Below, in pieces: positions 43,159-51,823 of a stretch of 64,000 bases of DNA. The translations under genes and the position numbers were made by a program. The DNA comes from Myxococcales bacterium (GTDB lineage Bacteria > Myxococcota_C > UBA6777). The DNA lies in contig JACKEL010000008.1 in the NCBI GenBank assembly GCA_020632975.1, positions 124,001 to 188,000 on the forward strand, written 5' to 3'. The stretch's first letter is position 1. Each line of letters begins with the position of its first letter. The notes under the pieces were generated by a model. That model saw only the letters and a list, made by a program, of their open reading frames with translations. It had not been told where the DNA came from and did not search any database.

Positions 43159-43460
43159 GCCCCCCCTCCATTTCCCCCATCCCTCTAAGACTTCCTCAAC
43201 TTCGGATCTTCCCCATCCCTCTAAGTCTCCCTCGTCTTCGTGCCTCTCCGCTTACGCTTCTCATCCCGCCGACATCTTGTACCACAAAACAAGCTCTATC
43301 CGCGCACCATACCGACGGATACTTCGACAAGATCAATCCCAAGACAACATCAACATGACATCGACGAGGATCGTCATCGCATCCCAAAAAGACGGTCGGT
43401 TGGCAAAAAACGAGAAGATAAGAGCAAGAAACGATGGGAGCGGGATGGGAAGCGGCGAGA
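43159..43460. other. convergent intergenic region with a short direct repeat
   Basis: This 302-base gap lies between the ends of clpB and the Kelch-like gene. CCCCATCCCTCTAAG occurs twice with a 36-base period (43175-43189, 43211-43225). Each end is C/U-rich in the sense of the transcript that runs into it: pyrimidines at 43159-43255 for clpB, purines on the plus strand at 43395-43460 for the opposite gene. No gene or U-tract hairpin was found. Confidence 0.6.
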
Positions 43461-45536
43461 TTAAGGGGTGGATGGAGGAGGATTAAACAAAGCGCAGTTC
43501 CCTCCTGTCGCGGGAGACATCACGCCCAAGCGACCGGGGCTGTAGATGTAAGCATGATGGGCAGCCCCCACCGTGGTATCAGAAGTCTGATTCGCTCCCC
43601 CAAACCACACGAGATCTCCCGTCCCAGTTCGGGTACCAGCCGCTGCGCCCCACGCCTGAAAGGGTTTAAGCTTGGAAGAAGAGACGGGTGTTACGAGCTT
43701 TTCAACGCGCAAGTGCAAAGCTTTTCCTCCCGCAGAAACCCCAAGGATTCCAGGAGAGTTAGAGAAAGAAACTTGCACAAAAGGCGTACCTGCCGATTTG
43801 ACAAGCCCTTCGTCTTGGGGAAAACCACCACCCAAAACAACAGCATTGAGGCTAGCATTTGAAGTCGTGAGGGCACTACCACCCACAGCAAAGGCCCGCA
43901 AAAGGAGTTGGGCCGTTTCGTTGCCGCTTCCTTGGGGCACAGAGAAAGGCACGAAGATCGGGGCAAAGACATCATCCTTTACCTGCAAGATAAAGGCTTG
44001 GTGAGAAAACTTGTAACCCAATGCAAAGAGGTTGAAGTCTGGTCGAGCCGTCAACCCATGAGCGCTCAAACCACCGACAACAAGGAAGGTGTGGGCATCT
44101 GTAGGGTTTGTCGTTGGACTTGTGAAGCCTTCCGCAAACTTACCGAGATAGAGGGTTTGATGACCAATGAGACTTTCGAGAGTGAAAGGATCTCCACCTG
44201 CTCGATACGTTGGGACAGGTGTAAGGTACACAGAGCGCGCACCTGTCGAAGAGATCCGCAAGAGGATCAAGTAAGGATTGGGGCAAGCTTGTCGACTCTC
44301 GTCGTAATCCGCGCATCCACCGCTAGGAGGGCCGCCCGCACTCTCTTTTGCGACGACAACGAGCCCACCTGACAACAAGAAACGTCTGGAATCTTCGGAC
44401 TCTTTGGGAAGCGCGGTGGTTTGATGAAAAAACAGCGCATCCTCGATACCACCACACTGCGTGGTAAAAGCCTCACCTGAAGGGGGCGAAGGAGGGGTGG
44501 CGGCAGGATTCCAAAAGACGCATGTATGCGGGATAGCCACACATTTGCCATTTGCATCTTTTGCACAAGACTCAGACAAGCCACCAATCTGCTCAAAAAG
44601 GACCTTCTTCGAACCAGCGACCGTTCGTAGGATCGGCACAACAGAACCAAACGAACGTCGCATATCATCGTTTCCACCCGTGGTTGCGGGAGTTTGGGTC
44701 TTCCCTCCTAGATTCACCCCTGCAGCGGGGATATCCCACATCTCAACAGGAGCTGCGCCGCTTGGCGTCCGTCCCCCCATCAAGACGAGCTTTGAACCAT
44801 TCCAAAAGGCTTGGTGGAAAGCCCGAGAAGTCTCTCCGAGCTTTTGAAAACGCAACGCAGCATTGGGTGTGTGGAGATCAACGAGGTAGATCTCTTTAAA
44901 GAAAGGCGTATCTGCCTTGCTCAAGGACGCCAAAAAAGCAGGAAACTGCCCAAAGATATCCAGTTTCCCCCCGCGAAGTCCGCCAGAGATCACAACCCTT
45001 CCATCAGGGAGTGATGTAACTTGGTGTCCCCAACGCCCCGCAGCAGGGGAAGGATCGGCGACGGCACTTCCAAGATCAGAGATGGGCGCCCAACGCTCGC
45101 TTGGGTAAAGCACGACACCAGGCTCACCCGAAGCATTCTTCCTTTGCTGACAAATCCACGACTGTGCGAGGCGCGCAGAAGTAATGTAAGACGCACCATC
45201 CGACTCCAAGCAGCCTTCTACAAAAAGGTGGGGAGTGATCTGGTGTGGGAGAAAGAACGACTCTTGTTCGCTGAGCAAAGAAGGAAAGTAGCCCTGTGAA
45301 GGGCACGCAACATCCAAGACTCCAACCGTTTCACTCCCCGAGATCTTTTCTCCATCGTACAGGCCAGAAAAGAAAGGAGAAAAAGCTCCACCCTCTTGTC
45401 GAAAGGCTCCTGGCGCATCAGAAGGAGGCTGGAGTTTCATAGAGAGTTCGAACCCGCAAGCAGGCACGGTCAGTAGCAAAAAGCCAAACAAAAGACCCCG
45501 CAGCCATGAGGCAGGGTGCAAAGAGGAACGCAGCAT
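43461..45536 (-). CDS. Kelch-like lipoprotein
   Basis: A 691-residue protein with lipobox LTVPAC near residue 27, so anchored in the envelope. The body shows repeated blade-like segments: LPDGRVVISGGL, GSKLVLMGGRT, RRFLLSGGL, TFLVVGGL, NAVVLGGGF and GDLVWFGGA, the GG-containing strand pattern of Kelch/galactose-oxidase propellers. Several Cys may form disulphides. No copper-binding Tyr-Cys site could be identified, so enzymatic activity is not claimed. AGGAGGT lies seven bases before the ATG. It is 33 bases behind the PEGA-like gene and third in a likely operon started by a kinase. Confidence 0.8.
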   Translation of the reverse strand: MLRSSLHPASWLRGLLFGFLLLTVPACGFELSMKLQPPSDAPGAFRQEGGAFSPFFSGLYDGEKISGSETVGVLDVACPSQGYFPSLLSEQESFFLPHQITPHLFVEGCLESDGASYITSARLAQSWICQQRKNASGEPGVVLYPSERWAPISDLGSAVADPSPAAGRWGHQVTSLPDGRVVISGGLRGGKLDIFGQFPAFLASLSKADTPFFKEIYLVDLHTPNAALRFQKLGETSRAFHQAFWNGSKLVLMGGRTPSGAAPVEMWDIPAAGVNLGGKTQTPATTGGNDDMRRSFGSVVPILRTVAGSKKVLFEQIGGLSESCAKDANGKCVAIPHTCVFWNPAATPPSPPSGEAFTTQCGGIEDALFFHQTTALPKESEDSRRFLLSGGLVVVAKESAGGPPSGGCADYDESRQACPNPYLILLRISSTGARSVYLTPVPTYRAGGDPFTLESLIGHQTLYLGKFAEGFTSPTTNPTDAHTFLVVGGLSAHGLTARPDFNLFALGYKFSHQAFILQVKDDVFAPIFVPFSVPQGSGNETAQLLLRAFAVGGSALTTSNASLNAVVLGGGFPQDEGLVKSAGTPFVQVSFSNSPGILGVSAGGKALHLRVEKLVTPVSSSKLKPFQAWGAAAGTRTGTGDLVWFGGANQTSDTTVGAAHHAYIYSPGRLGVMSPATGGNCALFNPPPSTP

Positions 45537-45569
45537 GATGAAGACCTCCTAGCCTCCGAGCAACAGGCA

Positions 45570-46472
45570 TTAGCGGAAAGAAACGCTCACGCGATCAATG
45601 GGGCGAGTCGCAGCGTAAATCCCGACAGCAACGGCTCCTCCAACAACCACTGCGCCAGCAGCAACAGTGATCCAAACCCAAGTCGGGACAGCTTTGGGAG
45701 GAGTGGGTTTCACAGGACGCCGAATGATCGCGATCTTTCGTTCACGAGGCTTGGGCTTTAATGCAAAGGTGAGTTTTTTGTTTTCCCAAGAGGGGATCTC
45801 GACCTCTTGTTCGAGAGGAAGAAACCCTTCCGCGCGCACACGAAACGAAAACTTTCCAGCAAGCAACTTGGCTGGCGACTTCACAACACGCCACTTTGGT
45901 GCCGAAGCAGCAGGCGCGGCTGGGACGTCCGTTTTTTCAGGCGCTTTTGGAGAGTCCACCCGCGGAGGAGGTGGACTGGTGGGGCTTTTGGGGAAGGCCG
46001 CATCGCCCAAGACCTCGACGGTGGCTTGAGGCGGCGTCACTGTCCAAGATATCTCAGAAGGCACCAAGCGACACTCTCGAAGTCGCCGACTGGAGATAGC
46101 AAAACGTTCTGGTAGCTTGGTATTGATCGGCCAATTTTCCCATCCAGCGGGGAGTTGATCTACTTTTTTGCGGATCTCAGCGTACTGACGACAAGCACCA
46201 AAGGTATCGTTTGTGCGATCTGCGATCTGTGCGAGGTGGAAACGAACGTCACTGCGACCGATGCTAAAGAGTTGACGTTGGCGCTCTGTTTTTCCTGTAA
46301 CTTGGGACAAAAGCGAGAGGGTTTCTTCAAAAAGCTTTTGAGCTTCTTGCCAGTTTTGGTTGAGGTAAGCACGCCGCGCCAAGAGATACTTGTCTTTCGC
46401 GACGATCTCAGGCGACGTTGGCGCAGCCAACCACCAGAAGAAAAACAAAGAAAAAGACAAAGACGTCATCAT
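45570..46472 (-). CDS. secreted PEGA-like protein with C-terminal membrane segment
   Basis: A 300-residue protein: signal peptide (FFFWWLAAP), a helical TPR-like region (about 25-125), then a PEGA-type module split by a Pro/Ala linker (SWTVTPPQATVEVLG ... AGKFSFRVRAEGFLPLEQEVEI) and one hydrophobic segment near the end (VWITVAAGAVVVGGAVAVGIY). The same order (signal, domain, PEGA, Trp-Val-Trp-type membrane segment, short tail) is seen in the protein at 58330-59226. It lies 86 bases downstream of a Ser/Thr kinase gene. Role unknown; binding of the kinase outer domain is a testable inference. Confidence 0.78.
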   Translation of the reverse strand: MMTSLSFSLFFFWWLAAPTSPEIVAKDKYLLARRAYLNQNWQEAQKLFEETLSLLSQVTGKTERQRQLFSIGRSDVRFHLAQIADRTNDTFGACRQYAEIRKKVDQLPAGWENWPINTKLPERFAISSRRLRECRLVPSEISWTVTPPQATVEVLGDAAFPKSPTSPPPPRVDSPKAPEKTDVPAAPAASAPKWRVVKSPAKLLAGKFSFRVRAEGFLPLEQEVEIPSWENKKLTFALKPKPRERKIAIIRRPVKPTPPKAVPTWVWITVAAGAVVVGGAVAVGIYAATRPIDRVSVSFR

Positions 46473-46558
46473 ACATACCTATCCGCAAACCAAGCACACA
46501 AGACGTGAAACCCCGTGTTTGCTTCTCTTTTATACCAAAGAACAGGTCGCGCGCCGCC

Positions 46559-49552
46559 TTAACGCGGTCGTTTCGACCGTTTAAATTGCTTGCAAATCTC
46601 CCACGTTACGCCGCTATTACACTCGCACTCCAAGATCTTTTTCTGAAAAGAGCGCCTATCATGCGCGCGAGGAAACATCTTTTGTGCTTGTTTGTACTCG
46701 TAGACAGCTTGCTCCCAACGTTCTTTCTGGAAGTAGCCATCGCCTTTGCTGCGAAAACGCAAGTAACGGAGACGTTGTCGTCCCCATGCAAGTTGCTCTC
46801 GTTTCACCACGCGCGCCGCGGGGCTTCCTTCCAAGAGCGGAACCAAGGCTTCAAAGCCTTTGCTTGCCGAGGAGTTATGTAACATCTCTCGATCTTTTTT
46901 CAACTGTTCAAGCAAGGGAGCGGCCTTTTGTAGCCGATCAATCCAGCTTTTCGCAGGTAAAGCGCGCTGTTCGTACACTTTGTTTTTCTCAGGCTCAGCG
47001 GTCGCCATCTGTCCCCAACAGTCTGCACCTTTGCCGTAAAGTTCCTTGGCTTGGGAAAGATTGGCTTTTGACATAGAACGCTGGGCACCTTGAAAAAAGC
47101 GCTCACATCGTTTGGTGTAGTCGTTCTTTTGCTCTTCTAATCTCTTTTTGTAAAGAGCGATCGCAGCGGGGTTATCTTTGATCATCTCCATCAAGGCTGC
47201 GGCATTTTTGCGCGCACCCACGAGATCGCCAGACTTCCCTTGTGCAGCGATCTTGCTCCACATCTCTTCTGCTTTTTCCAAGCCACCTTGCGCAGCGTCA
47301 GACTCTCGCGTCAACCGCTCAAACAACGGCGTCAACAAGCTATCTTCCACTTTGACAGCCCGCGCCAAAAGCTTGGGTACACGCCGAAAGGTCCGTGTCG
47401 CGGACTTGAGATCGCCTTTTTCCATGGAGGCTCGTGCTTTTTTGTGCGAGACAACCCCTCGAACCCCTAGACCGCCCGCACGAATCGTCTGATCCATCGT
47501 CCGAACAGTTGGAAGCTCTTTGCCCACAAGACGACGATACCAAGACCGCGCATCCGCCCGCAAAGCGGACTTTATCTCGACACGGTACAGCTTCAAGATG
47601 GAGATGGACGCCTTGGGATGATTGTAATAATCACGCACCAAAAGCTCGCGAATCCGCTTGTAAATGGACGGAGTATCTTTGTTTTCGGTCAACAAGCGTC
47701 GCAGAGCGCTTTGGGCCTTCTTGCGGTCTTTTTCGCCAAGTGCCCCCTCAAACTCCTTCAAGGCAGCGTCTTGTCTTGCTTTGATCGCCTTCGCCAACTC
47801 TTGATAACGCAGTTCCAACTTGCGCTTTTGGCCAGGTGGAAGCTGGATCTTGGTGGCTTTTCTCAACAACGCGAGGGACAAGCCTGGAAAGCGATTGCGC
47901 AACATGTCCGCGCTGCGGACATAAGCTTTGCTCAACGACACATCAGGGCCATAAGCGAGATAGTCAGCGCCCTTCTTTTGTAGCGCAAAAGCCGTATCCA
48001 ATACCCCCAAAGCAGCATTGTCGTTCCCTGCTTGGATGTGCTGGCCAAGTACCCGCAAAAGGTCATTGGTGGCTTTTTCGCTGGCTTTTACGCGGCGTTC
48101 GAGCAAACGCACATTCTTTTCCAAGGATTCTTTTTCGCCAGGGTCGAAGTTTTTGGATTCTTTGAGATAGAGTTTAAAGAACTGTAACGCTGCAAAGACG
48201 GGCTTTTTCGCGTTATTCTTTTCCATCTCATACATCGCAGTCGCCATCAAACGATAGACTTTGGGATCGTAGTTGCCCGAAGAGCGTCGCCACTTTTTGT
48301 TGCGGATCACTTGTTCGAACTGCTTGATCGCGCTCATAAACTTCCCAGCTTGGAAGTCTTGGATACCCAGCTCTTTAAACTTGGGAATCCCCGTGAGACG
48401 CGGAGGCGGCGGAGGTGGCGGTGGTTTCTGTAAGATCGAGGCCAAGAGCCAACCCCCTCCCCCCACCACGAGCAACGCCAGCACTACAAAGGCCCAACGC
48501 CACTTCTGGAAGAAAGAAGGCGGCTCCTCTTGTTCCAGTATCTCTTTGTAGGTCTTTTCCCAAACCTGACGCAGCGCGACGTTTTCTTGGGCATCTTCCA
48601 AGACACCCGCGGCTTGCTCTAGCTCTAGCCAAAAGTCATGGACCGTTGAAGGGCGCGACTGTGGCGACTTGGAGAGCGCTCTCTGCAAAAAGAGTTCGAG
48701 CGCAGAGTCCGCAAGGGAGGGCAAGACCTCACCCACACGAGGTGGCTTTTTGGTCAAGATCGCGACCATTTGTTCTGCGATGGTGGGCTCTTCGATCGGC
48801 AATCGCCCTGTCAGCATCTGAAACAAGATCACGCCAAACGCGTAGATATCGACGCTGGGGCCAAGTTCTATGCCTTGACGCCGCGTAAGCTGTTCAGGAG
48901 AAAGATAAAAAGGCGTCCCCAGAACCGTCCCTGTACGCGTGAGATTCTGGTTTTCTTCGTCCAAAAGCTCGGACTCTTGGATCTTTGCGATACCAAAGTC
49001 CAAGATCTTGACGAGTGGGATATCACTTTCTTCGCGGGGAACCAAAAAGATATTGGAGGGCTTGAGGTCGCGGTGGATGATCCCCGCCTCGTGGGCCACT
49101 TGTAAGCCCTTTGATATCTGCTTTGCGACTTCCATCACAAAACGCGTGGTCATCGGCTCTCCAGTCATCCGTTCTTCAAGGTCAGAGCCCTCTAGGAACT
49201 CCAACACCATGTAAAACCCGATGCCTTTTTGAAAACCGAAGTCCATCACTTGGATCACGTTTTCGTGGTGCAGGTGGCTCGCCGCCAACGCTTCTGTCCG
49301 AAAACGTTCAATCACTTCACGTTTGTTGGTTAGGTCCGAACGAAGAAGCTTGATCGCAACCCTGGAGCCCAACATGACATGGCGCGCCAAAAAGACGACG
49401 GCCATCCCACCTTCCCCCAAGGGCTTTTCTAAACGCCACTGCCCGATCTGCTCACCAACAAATGTTGATGGATCGCGCGGTGTTTGGCATCTCGCACAAA
49501 GCTCGGTGCCTGCTTCATTTTCTTCAAAACCGCACTCTATACACTTCCACAT
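46559..49552 (-). CDS. Ser/Thr protein kinase with zinc ribbon and large helical outer domain
   Basis: A 997-residue protein. It opens with a zinc ribbon (CIECG ... LCARC), then the kinase domain at about 35-300 (LGEGGMAVVF, VAIKLL, HRDLKPSN, LDFGIAK, GTPFYLSPEQ). A membrane segment lies at about 352-374, and the remaining 620 residues form a long helical, TPR/coiled-coil-like outer domain, far larger than in typical bacterial kinases. ATG 49552 starts right at the ribbon; ATG 49582 is an alternative. It is the first gene of a probable operon with the PEGA-like and Kelch-like genes. Confidence 0.92.
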   Translation of the reverse strand: MWKCIECGFEENEAGTELCARCQTPRDPSTFVGEQIGQWRLEKPLGEGGMAVVFLARHVMLGSRVAIKLLRSDLTNKREVIERFRTEALAASHLHHENVIQVMDFGFQKGIGFYMVLEFLEGSDLEERMTGEPMTTRFVMEVAKQISKGLQVAHEAGIIHRDLKPSNIFLVPREESDIPLVKILDFGIAKIQESELLDEENQNLTRTGTVLGTPFYLSPEQLTRRQGIELGPSVDIYAFGVILFQMLTGRLPIEEPTIAEQMVAILTKKPPRVGEVLPSLADSALELFLQRALSKSPQSRPSTVHDFWLELEQAAGVLEDAQENVALRQVWEKTYKEILEQEEPPSFFQKWRWAFVVLALLVVGGGGWLLASILQKPPPPPPPPRLTGIPKFKELGIQDFQAGKFMSAIKQFEQVIRNKKWRRSSGNYDPKVYRLMATAMYEMEKNNAKKPVFAALQFFKLYLKESKNFDPGEKESLEKNVRLLERRVKASEKATNDLLRVLGQHIQAGNDNAALGVLDTAFALQKKGADYLAYGPDVSLSKAYVRSADMLRNRFPGLSLALLRKATKIQLPPGQKRKLELRYQELAKAIKARQDAALKEFEGALGEKDRKKAQSALRRLLTENKDTPSIYKRIRELLVRDYYNHPKASISILKLYRVEIKSALRADARSWYRRLVGKELPTVRTMDQTIRAGGLGVRGVVSHKKARASMEKGDLKSATRTFRRVPKLLARAVKVEDSLLTPLFERLTRESDAAQGGLEKAEEMWSKIAAQGKSGDLVGARKNAAALMEMIKDNPAAIALYKKRLEEQKNDYTKRCERFFQGAQRSMSKANLSQAKELYGKGADCWGQMATAEPEKNKVYEQRALPAKSWIDRLQKAAPLLEQLKKDREMLHNSSASKGFEALVPLLEGSPAARVVKREQLAWGRQRLRYLRFRSKGDGYFQKERWEQAVYEYKQAQKMFPRAHDRRSFQKKILECECNSGVTWEICKQFKRSKRPR

Positions 49553-49807
49553 AGGTCTCTCAATTGCTGCTGAAGGTTGCATCGCGCTATTCTAAGCAAG
49601 AACAAGACGGTTACGCAAGAACACACCACATCAACGCCGCGAAACCATGACTCTTGCGGCTCAAAACTGGTCTTATGAAAGACGAAACGAACACGAAGAG
49701 AAATTTTGCGCACAAACACAACCCTCGCTACAATCGCCACAACGTATAGGTGTGCAAACCGCACAAAACCTCTCAACTTTTCCTTTCTTCCGACAAGGAG
49801 CGCCGCG

Positions 49808-50590
49808 ATGTTTCAATTCGGCAACCAAGTCGAGTTTCGCGTTGACCGACGACACTTACTCTTCCTAGCGATGGGCGCGATCCTCTGGACTTTTCTTACT
49901 TTCTTTCTGGGCCTTTGGGCTGCAAGCGAACAAGGCAAACAACCGATCAAGCGAGGACTTCGCTTGCTTGGATGGCTCGATCGACAACGTGCAGAAGACC
50001 CACTTCTTCCCAGTCTAGCGTCTTCTCAGGTGACACCACCCCACAAAGAAACGATTCGGTTCACCAAACCTCACAAGATGCCCTCTGTCTATCCCCGCCC
50101 TCAAAAAGCGCGTGTCGTACCACCCGCGAAAAGAGCCAAAGACCGTCCCAAAGCGGCCAAGCCGCCCAAAGACCGCGCGAAAGCCGCTAAGCCACCTCGT
50201 CGGCAAGCTTCTCTTCCCCCACAGATCAGACCAGAACAGCCCACCCCAGAGCGACCCAATCCCCCAGAGGTCCGCAAAGTCTCCCAAGACAAGCGCATCG
50301 CCCAAGAGAAAAAGCAACGCTTGCTCAAATATCGCATGGCCCCCTGGAATCGCGCGCGTTATGCCTTGCAGCTTCGATTCTCCAGCGACTTCAAGACCCT
50401 ACGCAGACTGCAAAAGCGCTTTTCCAAAAAAGGCTACCCTGCTCCCATGTTGACCCGAGAGGTCTTTCGCAAAAAACGCTATTTTCGCCTAACACTGGGC
50501 GCTTTCCGCTCACGCCAACAAGCGCAGTCCTACTTGCGTTTGTTCCAACAAGTCGAACGCACCACGGCGACGATCCATAAGATCCGCTAA
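49808..50590 (+). CDS. SPOR-domain membrane protein
   Basis: A 260-residue protein with one N-terminal membrane segment (about 17-40), a basic Pro/Lys/Ala-rich stalk (about 75-165) and a C-terminal SPOR domain of about 75 residues (YALQLRFSSDFKTLRRLQKRF ... FRLTLGAFRSRQQAQSYL). SPOR domains bind peptidoglycan strands lacking stem peptides, usually at the division septum, so a cell-division role is likely from the family. ATG 49808 has AAGGAG seven bases upstream. It is divergent from the zinc-ribbon kinase gene. Confidence 0.88.
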   Translation: MFQFGNQVEFRVDRRHLLFLAMGAILWTFLTFFLGLWAASEQGKQPIKRGLRLLGWLDRQRAEDPLLPSLASSQVTPPHKETIRFTKPHKMPSVYPRPQKARVVPPAKRAKDRPKAAKPPKDRAKAAKPPRRQASLPPQIRPEQPTPERPNPPEVRKVSQDKRIAQEKKQRLLKYRMAPWNRARYALQLRFSSDFKTLRRLQKRFSKKGYPAPMLTREVFRKKRYFRLTLGAFRSRQQAQSYLRLFQQVERTTATIHKIR

Positions 50591-50661
50591 GAACGAGATT
50601 TACAGGGGAAGAAAGAACGGGCGAACAGCCCTAGGGACGGAAGAGATCAGGGGGAGGAGGA

Positions 50662-51735
50662 TTAGAGGATGCGCTTGCGCCAGCCGAAAGGATCCTCGAT
50701 ACGGCCATACTGAAGATCCAAGATATACTTATAAAGTCGTTGGGAAAGCTCGCCACTGCGGCCATCTGCGACTTGGATATCTTGGTCTTTGTAGTGGAAC
50801 TTCTTCACAGGCGCGATCACAGCGGCGGTTCCTGAACCAAACACTTCTTTCAAGGTCCCTTTTTGCGCAGCGTCGAAGACTTCGTCCATCGACAACATGC
50901 GTTCACTGACCTTTACGCCCCATGAGCGAGCGATCTGGATCACGGAATCACGCGTAACACCCGGCAAGATGCTACCAGTGAGGGGACTTGTAATCAGTTC
51001 GTCGTTGATGCGGAAGAAGATGTTCATGGTGCCCACTTCTTCGACAAACGAGCGATCTTTGGCATCAAGCCACAACACTTGGGAGTAGCCTTTGCTTTTG
51101 GCGTCTTGTTGGGCCGCGAGGCTTGCAGCGTAGTTTCCTGCGGTCTTGGCCTCGCCGATCCCTCCCGAAACAGCGCGAACATATTGATCGCTCACGTAGA
51201 TCGAGATCGGGTTGAATCCTTCGGGGTAATACGCCCCAACAGGCCCAGCGATGATAAAAAACAGATACGTATTGGAAGGACGGACGCCCAAGAAAGGGTC
51301 CATCGCGATCACGGTAGGCCGGATATAAAGCGAGCAACCCTCATCTGTGGGGATCCAGTCTTGATCGACGCGGATCAACTCGATCAATCCCTTTTCGAGG
51401 GTTTCGATATCCATCTCAGGGATAACCAAACGACGACAAGAGCGGTTCAAGCGCTCAAAGTTGTTGCGATGCCGAAAGAGGTACACTCCACCATCAGCGC
51501 CACGGTAGGCTTTCATCCCCTCGAAAACCTGTTGGCCATAGTGCAGCGCCATCGTCGCAGGGTCCAAAGAAAGCTTTCGATAAGGCTCGATACGAGGATC
51601 GAACCAACCGCGCTCAGGGGCATAATCCATCAAGAAAAAATGATCCGAAAAATAGCGCCCAAACCCCATGGTGCTCCCATCGCGGGGAATCGGCTTTTTC
51701 TTTTCTGGATCGGCTAGGGTTATCTTGACATCCAT
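50662..51735 (-). CDS. ilvE: branched-chain amino-acid aminotransferase
   Basis: A 357-residue PLP enzyme of fold type IV that makes Leu, Ile and Val from their keto acids and glutamate. The length and the GYSQVLWLD, VEEVGTMNIFF and GSGTAAVIAPV signatures fit the longer class II form rather than the roughly 310-residue E. coli type. The PLP-binding Lys is in GEAKTAGNYA. ATG 51735 has GGAGG five bases upstream; a TTG at 51747 would add four residues. No other branched-chain pathway gene is nearby. Confidence 0.95.
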   Translation of the reverse strand: MDVKITLADPEKKKPIPRDGSTMGFGRYFSDHFFLMDYAPERGWFDPRIEPYRKLSLDPATMALHYGQQVFEGMKAYRGADGGVYLFRHRNNFERLNRSCRRLVIPEMDIETLEKGLIELIRVDQDWIPTDEGCSLYIRPTVIAMDPFLGVRPSNTYLFFIIAGPVGAYYPEGFNPISIYVSDQYVRAVSGGIGEAKTAGNYAASLAAQQDAKSKGYSQVLWLDAKDRSFVEEVGTMNIFFRINDELITSPLTGSILPGVTRDSVIQIARSWGVKVSERMLSMDEVFDAAQKGTLKEVFGSGTAAVIAPVKKFHYKDQDIQVADGRSGELSQRLYKYILDLQYGRIEDPFGWRKRIL

Positions 51736-51823
51736 CTCTTCCTCCAAGCCCGCACGACCAAATCGACCTCACCCTCGGCCTTTCAAAGACATCGACCGCG
51801 TGGGCCTCCGCACGAGCAAACAA

